Of a DNA stretch of 5,720 bases, positions 1 through 4,824 are shown piece by piece (the stretch's first letter is position 1; each line of letters begins with the position of its first letter). Under the pieces are notes generated by a model. The model was not told the origin of the DNA. It ran no database searches and saw nothing but the letters and a program-made list of their open reading frames with translations. This DNA comes from Terriglobia bacterium (GTDB taxonomy: Bacteria; Acidobacteriota; Terriglobia; UBA7540). The stretch is from the NCBI GenBank assembly GCA_020072905.1, contig JAIQGB010000297.1, positions 1-5,720 on the forward strand, read 5' to 3'. Position numbers and translations under genes: made by a program.

Positions 1-36
1 CGATCGAACGGCGATCTCCTCCCAACTCGACCAATC

Positions 37-73
37 ATAGGCGGGCGCTGCGGTGGCCGTGGCGCCCACCTAT
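37..73. repeat. Long imperfect hairpin (inverted repeat)
   Basis: The arms at 37-48 and 62-73 are complementary over 12 positions with a single mismatch, which becomes a G-U pair if the minus strand is transcribed. Inside the 13-base loop, CGG at 51-53 can pair with CCG at 57-59. Neither side is followed by a T run, so this is not a typical intrinsic terminator. It lies in the non-coding stretch 1-156, just downstream of the truncated frame ending at 157. It could be a dispersed palindromic repeat or an RNA structure. Nothing else could be supported in 1-156. Confidence 0.5.
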
Positions 74-156
74 GGCTTTCCGCACGTCGTCACATACGAA
101 TGACTTGATTATTGTTCGAATCGCCCGAGAGAACTCGATTTGCCTGGCCGGCAGCG

Positions 157-333
157 CTAGCAGGGCAAAATGCGGATTCTGGAAAGAAAACGACAGGGAT
201 AGAGAAACTCACAATCTCCAACTGGAGAGCAGTGGCCGCGGGTGCCTCCTGCCTGTGCCAAAAGCTCTAGAATGCGCTCGAAAACGTGCTCAATCTGTTC
301 TTTTGTCGCGTCCTGTCTCATAGAGAAGATCAT
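157..333 (-). pseudogene. Truncated DAHP synthase remnant (N-terminal fragment)
   Basis: This 58-codon frame starts with ATG at 333, preceded by the strong ribosome binding site GGGAGGTG at 341-348, and stops at 157. Its first 25 or so residues (MIFSMRQDATKEQIEHVFER and on through ILEL) resemble the N-terminal ferredoxin-like regulatory domain of class I-beta 3-deoxy-7-phosphoheptulonate synthase. That enzyme joins phosphoenolpyruvate and erythrose 4-phosphate in the first step of aromatic amino acid synthesis. The aromatic-rich leader peptide and attenuator directly upstream support this independently. After about residue 26 the resemblance fades, no TIM-barrel domain follows (the intact enzyme is roughly 340 residues), and neither of the other two frames restores it. 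An in-frame upstream start at 366 is unlikely because it lies inside the terminator hairpin. The alternative is a genuine small protein that has kept this start. The family call rests on motif recognition by eye. Confidence 0.6.
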
Positions 334-354
334 GGCGTTCCACCTCCCAAGAAT

Positions 355-381
355 AAAAAAGCCCACTCGCCTCGAGTGGGC
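355..381 (-). terminator. Intrinsic terminator of the attenuator
   Basis: Read on the minus strand, GCCCACTCG (381-373) pairs perfectly with CGAGTGGGC (369-361) around an AGG loop, and TTTTTT (360-355) follows at once. This is a textbook Rho-independent terminator. It ends only 21 bases before the ATG at 333 and lies after the leader peptide stop, so it is placed to act as the attenuator rather than as the end of an operon. On the plus strand the downstream T run is set off by several bases, so termination in that direction would be weaker. Confidence 0.9.
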
Positions 382-428
382 AGCTCATTTTTCGTCCGAT
401 TACTTTTTCCGTTCAGACCAACGCCACT

Positions 429-494
429 CTACCGGTCGAGGCTAAAGCCCCAAAACCAATAAAACCAAAACGTGCTGGCGCAGATCCGAACCAT
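429..494 (-). CDS. Aromatic-rich leader peptide
   Basis: A 21-codon frame runs from ATG at 494 to TAG at 431-429. Residues 9-17 read FWFYWFWGF, so eight of nine residues are aromatic and all three aromatic amino acids occur (four Phe, three Trp, one Tyr). The stop codon adjoins the antiterminator segment GAGTGG, and the intrinsic terminator follows 47 bases later, so the peptide serves as a translation sensor rather than a functional product. The mix of Phe, Trp and Tyr suits control of a common aromatic pathway step such as DAHP synthase, rather than a Trp-only or Phe-only branch. The start is less certain: the only purine-rich stretch, AAGG, sits about 15 bases upstream of the ATG, farther than usual. 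Confidence 0.85.
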   Translation of the reverse strand: MVRICASTFWFYWFWGFSLDR

Positions 495-800
495 AAGGGA
501 GGAAGTGTGCCTTAACGTTTTTGCCTTCCGCAAGCCACAAGGGAGCAAGGCAGCAGCATGTTGCCCGCCATAAGCGCGCAAGAGCGTGGGATTGGAGGCG
601 GGTTCGTTTCGGTTCGTGTTCGTGAATTCAATAATCGCTCGAACTCATTCTAAAGGCCTAGTTGGGATTGCTCGGCATCGTTCCTCAAAGTAACGGATGG
701 TTTTGATTTTTCCGGGGCAAAATCCGGCGGGCGCGGGTCGCGATCGGCTACGCCATTCGCCTGCTTTGTGTTCACTTTGCGGGGGGTTTCGAAAAAGCTT
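495..800. other. Non-coding region between regulator gene and leader
   Basis: No credible gene was found here. The stretch must hold the promoter of the leader transcript on the minus strand. The best candidate seen is weak: TTTAGA (654-649) and TTGAAT (631-626) with a 17-base spacer, each matching four of six consensus positions. No convincing terminator follows the regulator gene that ends at 801, so its transcripts could run on into this region. The plus-strand short tandem motif at 601-624 is listed separately. Confidence 0.4.
601..624. repeat. Short TTCGT tandem motif
   Basis: The plus strand reads GGTTCGTTTC, then GGTTCGTGTT, then CGTG, so TTCGT occurs three times with spacings of 10 and 6 bases. 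It lies about 110-130 bases upstream of the leader peptide start, beside the weak promoter candidate. It may be a binding site for a regulator or chance sequence simplicity. Confidence 0.3.
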
Positions 801-1475
801 CTAGTTCTTGTAAGGAGTATGACTGTAGAACTGCATCATGAGCAAGTCTGCCCGGCGTTGAACATCAAATTTGGCCAGCAAGTTCGACACGTGAAACTTC
901 GCCGTACGTTCGGAAATATTCAATTGCCTGGCGATCTCCTTATTGGAAAGGTTTTCGAGCAGGCCTTGGAGCACTTCCTGTTGACGCCGGCTTAACTGGT
1001 GGGGGCTGTTCGTTACCGAGCGGCGACGCGGGCTGCGCAAAATCGTATCCGTAAAACGAGCGAGTAGATTACGGTCAACCCAGAAGCTTCCGTGCGCTAC
1101 GCACCGGACAGCTTCCGGCAGATCGTCGTGTGCGGCCGAATAGGTCATCAGTCCCTTTGCGCCGAGCTCCAAGAACGGGAACGCATTGGTGTCGCTGAAT
1201 TTCTCCCCGAGAACGAGCACGCGCGACTTTGGAAACCTGCTTTGTATTGCCCCCACGAGGGCTCCCGCAAAGGGTTCGTTGGAATCCACCACATAGACGC
1301 TCGCCGGGGGGATACCTGCGCGGCTGATGTCATTCGAAGAGCCTGGGCCAAGCCGGAAGGCACGGGTCGAGAGGTGTGCCTTGGAAAGTGTCTTCTTGAA
1401 TTCTTCCAGTACCAGCGGGTGGGAAGACAACAAGCATACTCGCGGACGTCGGCCCTGAGTATTTCCGGTCGCCAT
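801..1475 (-). CDS. LuxR/NarL-family response regulator with degenerate receiver
   Basis: A 224-residue DNA-binding transcription regulator. Residues 12-130 match a CheY-like receiver and about 160-215 a GerE/LuxR helix-turn-helix, with LSRRQQEVLQGL, NLSNKEIARQLNIS and RTAKFHVSNLLAKF as the diagnostic stretch. In the receiver, the phosphoacceptor position appears kept (Asp64 in YVVDSN). The usual acidic pair before HPLV is Ser17-Ser18, and the conserved beta-5 Lys is Tyr112 (GAKGLMTY where family members read GAKGYLLK). Normal Mg-dependent phosphorylation is therefore doubtful. The ATG at 1475 is chosen because AAGG lies seven bases upstream; an in-frame TTG at 1514 has no such site. The gene lies 120 bases after the epimerase gene on the same strand, so it could be co-transcribed and could control polysaccharide synthesis, but its target is not visible here. 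No histidine kinase is present in the window. Confidence 0.88.
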   Translation of the reverse strand: MATGNTQGRRPRVCLLSSHPLVLEEFKKTLSKAHLSTRAFRLGPGSSNDISRAGIPPASVYVVDSNEPFAGALVGAIQSRFPKSRVLVLGEKFSDTNAFPFLELGAKGLMTYSAAHDDLPEAVRCVAHGSFWVDRNLLARFTDTILRSPRRRSVTNSPHQLSRRQQEVLQGLLENLSNKEIARQLNISERTAKFHVSNLLAKFDVQRRADLLMMQFYSHTPYKN

Positions 1476-1528
1476 AATCAAACCTTGAGAAAGCCTTTCA
1501 GCTCGCGATCCCAAAGCAATCCAAGGGA

Positions 1529-1557
1529 GTTTGGGTTGGCGTCGCTTCCCCTGTCAA
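1529..1557 (-). promoter_or_regulatory. Weak promoter candidate for the regulator gene
   Basis: TTGACA (1557-1552) is a perfect sigma-70 -35 hexamer, lying in the 120-base gap between the epimerase and regulator genes. The best -10 match, CAAACT (1534-1529? offset 17-18 bases), matches only about three of six positions, so this may be chance. If real, it would let the regulator be expressed independently of ugd and the epimerase gene. Confidence 0.2.
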
Positions 1558-1595
1558 TGCTCTGATATGCGGAATCTAACAAAAGCCCACCAAGC

Positions 1596-2618
1596 CTACC
1601 GGCGTCCGACCAAGAGGGCGTCAGAACCGCACTCCGCATGGATCGCCGTCGCCCGGCGACCGTTGGATTCTTGGTACCACTCCCAGAACCGTCGCAGACC
1701 CTCGTCGAGCTGCGTTCGGGGCTCGTAATTAAGCAGGCGGCGGGCTTTGCTGATGTCCGCCCAGGTGAGGGGAACATCACCGGCTTGCGGAGGAAAACAG
1801 TTCACGTTCGCCGATTTCCCGACGGTTTTTTCAAGCAATTGAATTAAGTCGAGCAAACTAATCGGGTGCGAATTGCCCAGATTGAATACGTCGTAATCTG
1901 TTTCCAAGGCAGTCGCTGCCAGAATCCCACGCACAATATCATCCACGTAAGTGTAATCCCGGCTGCTCCTCCCATCGCCGAAAACAGGGATCACCCTCCC
2001 GGTGTTGATCAGCCCCGCAAACTTGCAGATAGCGAGATCGGGACGCTGGCGAGGCCCGTACACGGTGAAAAAGCGAAGGGAAACCACCGGCAGATGATAG
2101 AGATGGGAATAAGTGTAGCAAAGGAGTTCGCCGGCGAGTTTCGTCGCCGCGTAGGGAGAAACCGGTTTCATCTCCACCTGATCTTCGGTGAAAGGGGCGT
2201 GCGTCGTAGCCCCGTATATCGAGCTCGAGGAGCCGAAAACGAACTTGCCGACGCCGTATCGTCGCGCCATATCGAGGAGGTTGAGTGTGCCCGCGACATT
2301 GGTCTGCTCGTACTGCTCCGGTTGCTGGATTGAGGGCCTGACTCCCGCCTTCGCGGCGAGATGGACGACGACGTCGGGATGCTCCCTCTTGAACACGGCG
2401 TCCAAGGCTGCCCTGTCGCGGATATCCACCTCATACATCGTGAACTTGGCGGTCTTGCCGATCTCGATCAGGTTCGCCCGCTTGAGAGAAGGGGCATAAA
2501 AAGGGTCGAGGTTATCCACAATTGAGATTGCATGACCCTCGCGGAGCATGGTTTCGGCAAGGTGAGACCCGATGAAACCCGCGCCGCCGGTAATCAGGGC
2601 CTTGTAGGGGCTGAACAT
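1596..2618 (-). CDS. NAD-dependent epimerase, probable UDP-glucuronate 4-epimerase
   Basis: A 340-residue extended short-chain dehydrogenase/reductase of the GalE-like group, expected in the cytoplasm. It has the Rossmann NAD motif GGAGFIG (11-17), Asp35 in IVDNLD at the end of the second strand, HLAAKAGVRPS (86-96), the SSSSIYG active-site strand (130-136) and the catalytic YAATK (Tyr156, Lys160). RFFTVYGPRQRPDLAI (182-197) resembles the UDP-glucuronate 4-epimerase subgroup, in which GRPD follows FFTVYGP. The upstream neighbour makes UDP-glucuronate, so the predicted reaction is UDP-glucuronate to UDP-galacturonate. A UDP-xylose synthase or UDP-glucose 4-epimerase is less likely from this motif. 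Start: the ATG at 2618 is preceded by GGAGGA nine bases upstream and puts GGAGFIG at the usual distance from the N-terminus. A GTG at 2687 overlaps the ugd stop by four bases and would add 23 unusual residues. The tail beyond about residue 318 is unlike the family core. Confidence 0.9.
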   Translation of the reverse strand: MFSPYKALITGGAGFIGSHLAETMLREGHAISIVDNLDPFYAPSLKRANLIEIGKTAKFTMYEVDIRDRAALDAVFKREHPDVVVHLAAKAGVRPSIQQPEQYEQTNVAGTLNLLDMARRYGVGKFVFGSSSSIYGATTHAPFTEDQVEMKPVSPYAATKLAGELLCYTYSHLYHLPVVSLRFFTVYGPRQRPDLAICKFAGLINTGRVIPVFGDGRSSRDYTYVDDIVRGILAATALETDYDVFNLGNSHPISLLDLIQLLEKTVGKSANVNCFPPQAGDVPLTWADISKARRLLNYEPRTQLDEGLRRFWEWYQESNGRRATAIHAECGSDALLVGRR

Positions 2619-2627
2619 ATTGAGAGA

Positions 2628-2633
2628 TCCTCC
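2628..2633 (-). promoter_or_regulatory. Ribosome binding site fixing the epimerase start
   Basis: GGAGGA on the minus strand lies nine bases upstream of the ATG at 2618. It decides for this start over the GTG at 2687, leaving a 65-base gap after the ugd stop codon. Confidence 0.75.
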
Positions 2634-2683
2634 GAAAGCCGTTGAATGGAGCTTTTCAAGGGAATGTGCAGAGGCCCTTTTTG

Positions 2684-4024
2684 TCACACGGCAACAACGG
2701 CAGGCTGTTCCTTGGTCGCCATGGTTCCGCGCCCCCGGCCGAAGTAGTCGAAGCCCTCCATGACCGCCTCATTCGGTTCAATGCAGTTGCGGGCATCGAT
2801 CAGGACGTGCCCGTTCATTGCCTTTTTCAGTCGCTGCATGTCCAGATTCCGGAATTCATTCCACTCCGTTAAGACTGCCAGGGCGTCGGCATTCGACGCG
2901 GCCTCATATGCGTCCGGCATAAGGAGTAGGTTTTCATGCTGCACCAGTGCGGCGGCGGCGGCGTTCGCCGCCGGGTCAAAGGCCTGGACAACGGCGCCCT
3001 CCTTGAGCAGCAGACGAACGAAGTCCATGGCCCGCGACTCGCGGACATCGTCGGTAAGGGGTTTGTAAGCAAGGCCGAGCACCCCGATCGTTTTGTGTTC
3101 GATCGTTCCCACCGCATTCTTTAACCTTTCGAGGAGGTAAGAGCACAGTGTGACATTGGTTTTGTAGGCCCCTTCGATAACGGGCAATTCACAACCGAGC
3201 TGATGGGCAGAAGCGATCAGCGCGCGGGTGTCTTTGGGGAGGCAAGATCCTCCGAAGCCGATGCCGGGATGAAGGAACTTGGGTCCGATGCGCCGGTCCA
3301 GCCCGAGCACTTTTGCCACGTCATGAACATTCACGCCGGCATTGTCACAAAGATTGGCTATTTCGTTGATAAAGCTGATTTTGACCGACAAGAAAGCGTT
3401 GGAAGCATATTTCGCGAGTTCGGCCGTCTCGTTGTCGGTGGCGATGATCGGAGCTTCGATCAAGTAGAGAGGACGGTAGATGTCGCGGACGATGGCCAGG
3501 GACTGATGGCTGCTGGCGCCCAAAACCACACGATCCGGGCGCATGAAATTTTCAATGGCTGACCCTTCCCGCAGAAACTCAGGGTTGGAAACGATATCAA
3601 ATGAGATGCTGGTCTCCTTCATTATTTCCCGGGCAAGGCGCCTCGACGTTCCCACCGGCACGGTGCTTTTGACCACCAGTACCTTGTACTCCTCCATCGC
3701 CCTGGCGATTTGTTTTCCCACTTCAAAGAGGGGTTTGAGGTTGGGAGACCCAGGGGTCTCGTCCTCCGTTCCCACCGCGATGAAGATGACAAGAGATTGT
3801 CGGATGGCATCTGGGAGGTTGGTGGAGAAACACAATCGACCTGCCACCGCATTTTTGTTGACCAGTTCCGACAGACCCGGTTCTTCGAATGGAACCCTCC
3901 CTTCGCGGAGAGCATCAATTCGCCTTACATCATTGTCTACGCAGTGGACTTTGATGCCGAAATCGGCCAGGCAAGCGGCGGCAACTAACCCCACTCGTCC
4001 GGCCCCAACCATTGTGACATTCAT
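2684..4024 (-). CDS. ugd: UDP-glucose 6-dehydrogenase
   Basis: A 446-residue cytoplasmic enzyme that oxidises UDP-glucose to UDP-glucuronate with two NAD+. All three family domains are complete. The N-terminal NAD domain has GAGRVG (7-12), Asp30 in CVDND and STVPVGT (120-126). NPEFLREGSA (147-156) carries Glu149 and Glu153. The central domain has AKYASNAF (Lys205, Asn209), and GFGGSCLPKD carries the catalytic Cys261 with Lys264 and Asp265. The C-terminal UDP-binding domain includes GLAYKPLTDDVRES (317-330). Length is normal for the bacterial family. GDP-mannose dehydrogenase shares this fold and is the main alternative; the GIGFGGSCLPKD form and the adjacent epimerase favour Ugd. The ATG at 4024 has GAGG (4034-4031) six bases upstream. 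It is the first gene of the minus-strand cluster, and the epimerase gene begins 65 bases after its stop. Confidence 0.95.
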   Translation of the reverse strand: MNVTMVGAGRVGLVAAACLADFGIKVHCVDNDVRRIDALREGRVPFEEPGLSELVNKNAVAGRLCFSTNLPDAIRQSLVIFIAVGTEDETPGSPNLKPLFEVGKQIARAMEEYKVLVVKSTVPVGTSRRLAREIMKETSISFDIVSNPEFLREGSAIENFMRPDRVVLGASSHQSLAIVRDIYRPLYLIEAPIIATDNETAELAKYASNAFLSVKISFINEIANLCDNAGVNVHDVAKVLGLDRRIGPKFLHPGIGFGGSCLPKDTRALIASAHQLGCELPVIEGAYKTNVTLCSYLLERLKNAVGTIEHKTIGVLGLAYKPLTDDVRESRAMDFVRLLLKEGAVVQAFDPAANAAAAALVQHENLLLMPDAYEAASNADALAVLTEWNEFRNLDMQRLKKAMNGHVLIDARNCIEPNEAVMEGFDYFGRGRGTMATKEQPAVVAV

Positions 4025-4118
4025 CCTGCACCTCGCCTAAGTTAGATTGGAAATACGTCCGGGATTCTACTAAAAGCCTTGCCTTGTATTCCTGCAGTCA
4101 GACCTTAAATGGCGACCG

Positions 4119-4145
4119 CACGTGGGAGAATTTTAGGCACACGTG
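4119..4145. promoter_or_regulatory. Paired CACGTG palindromes, possible operator
   Basis: CACGTG occurs at 4119-4124 and 4140-4145, with centres exactly 21 bases apart. This is two helical turns, so both sites face the same side of the DNA. They lie 95-121 bases upstream of the ugd start codon. The spacing would suit cooperative binding of two protein dimers, but no regulator can be assigned. Confidence 0.3.
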
Positions 4146-4608
4146 CCCTCGATGCGCCACGACGCTTGAACAGTTGTAACGTTCACGGGTAGTGCGAATT
4201 CCGCCCTGACTTCACGGGACAGCGAGAGAGCAATCTACTTTCCAATCTTTCACAATGCTCAAGACATAACATCCAGGGCCGGATCGGAGTCGAATTATTC
4301 GCACTTCTGGCGCACCAAGAATTGGCTGCCGCTGGCCGCCGAAAAATTGATTAGACTCGCTGGAACTCAGCCGCGGAAACCATGGAAAGCGTCTCGCCTG
4401 GTGGCTAAACAGCCTGACGTCTTCCAACAGTATAGACCTGAGAATAGGCCTGGATGGCTTGCCTTTATATTAGGGTATTGCCCTGACGGTTCTCAGGTAT
4501 TAGCCTTACTCAGGACTGTGAACTGGACCGGGTAGTGTCCCTGGACTCTTTTTGGCCGTCCGTACAGTTGACTGCGACCCCCAGGACGAAGTAGCCTCCA
4601 AACCCTGC

Positions 4609-4679
4609 GCTGGGAAGAGTCAGTAGAGTACCTGCCACGTCCCTCGCGTTATGTCCTGAAGACCCACCCAGCTCTTCCC
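4609..4679. repeat. Inverted repeat with two alternative pairings
   Basis: GGGAAGAG (4612-4619) is perfectly complementary to CTCTTCCC (4672-4679). The overlapping GCTGGG (4609-4614) is also complementary to CCCAGC (4667-4672). The two pairings exclude each other. They lie about 145-215 bases upstream of the plus-strand gene, so they could form in its 5' untranslated RNA if transcription starts far upstream. No known RNA family was recognised. Confidence 0.3.
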
Positions 4680-4795
4680 CCTAGCTATGCCCGAGTTGTA
4701 CCTTGACTTGGCATTACGTCATTTCGTCGAGGTTTTCTTGGGCTAGCGTGAGGGAAGACGGGTCAACAAGCCATAGCGCAGGCTTTCTGCTTTAA

Positions 4796-4820
4796 CTCCT
4801 TCCAGGCGGAAATAAGGAGG
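4796..4820 (+). promoter_or_regulatory. Ribosome binding site within a possible blocking hairpin
   Basis: AAGGAGG (4814-4820) is a near-perfect Shine-Dalgarno sequence four bases before the ATG at 4825, and it fixes that start. Just upstream, CTCC (4796-4799) can pair with GGAG (4816-4819), and TTCC (4800-4803) with GGAA (4808-4811) around AGGC, leaving a four-base bulge. This would bury most of the site. Translational control by this hairpin is inferred from complementarity only. Confidence 0.45.
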
Positions 4821-4824
4821 CATT

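Larger units (their letters stand above)
355..494 (-). promoter_or_regulatory. Aromatic amino acid transcription attenuator
   Basis: The leader RNA can form competing structures. Segment 1, GGGGC (451-447), pairs with segment 2, GCCTC (442-438), around TTTA inside the leader peptide codons. Alternatively, GCCTC (442-438) and GAGTGG (429-424) together pair with the continuous stretch CCACTC-GAGGC (379-369). This gives 11 base pairs with an 8-base bulge and uses up the 5' arm and loop of the terminator at 355-381. By the classic trp/phe/his attenuation logic, a ribosome stalled on the Phe/Trp/Tyr codons covers segment 1 and frees segment 2 for antitermination. A ribosome reaching the stop codon (431-429) covers GAGTGG and lets the terminator form. 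The pairings are read directly from the sequence. The mechanism is inferred by analogy. Confidence 0.8.
4025..4824. other. 800-base divergent intergenic region
   Basis: No supported gene lies here. Short frames on either strand show no family motif and no ribosome binding site. The region must contain the promoter of the ugd cluster (minus) and of the secreted repeat protein (plus). For ugd, TAGAAT (4069-4064) is a fair -10 hexamer about 40 bases before the start codon, but it has no good -35 partner. For the plus-strand gene, TTGACT (4703-4708) is a fair -35 without a convincing -10. TTCACGGG occurs twice (4182-4189 and 4211-4218). Paired CACGTG sites, an inverted repeat and a hairpin over the ribosome binding site are listed separately. 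No tRNA or known riboswitch was recognised. Confidence 0.5.

Noticed and set aside
72..445. Plus-strand frames at 72-323 and 242-445
   Set aside because: They lie antisense to the DAHP synthase remnant and the attenuator, have no ribosome binding site, and run through the terminator hairpin.
1476..1514. TTG at 1514 as the start of the response regulator
   Set aside because: No purine-rich site precedes it, and the 13 added residues lie outside the receiver domain. The ATG at 1475 has AAGG seven bases upstream.
2619..2687. GTG at 2687 as the epimerase start, overlapping the ugd stop by four bases
   Set aside because: Overlap of this kind is common in operons, but GGAGGA nine bases before the ATG at 2618 and the normal N-terminal distance to GGAGFIG favour the shorter form.
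4212..4427. 71-codon minus-strand frame in the divergent intergenic region
   Set aside because: It has no recognisable motif and no ribosome binding site; a frame of this length is expected by chance.
4505..4560. Sequence around TGAACTGGACC that recalls ends of IS3-like elements
   Set aside because: No transposase frame, matching inverted end or target duplication was found nearby.
4740..4824. Possible cyclic-di-GMP riboswitch upstream of the secreted protein gene
   Set aside because: The conserved core of the GEMM motif is not present; only a small hairpin and the ribosome binding site pairing were seen.
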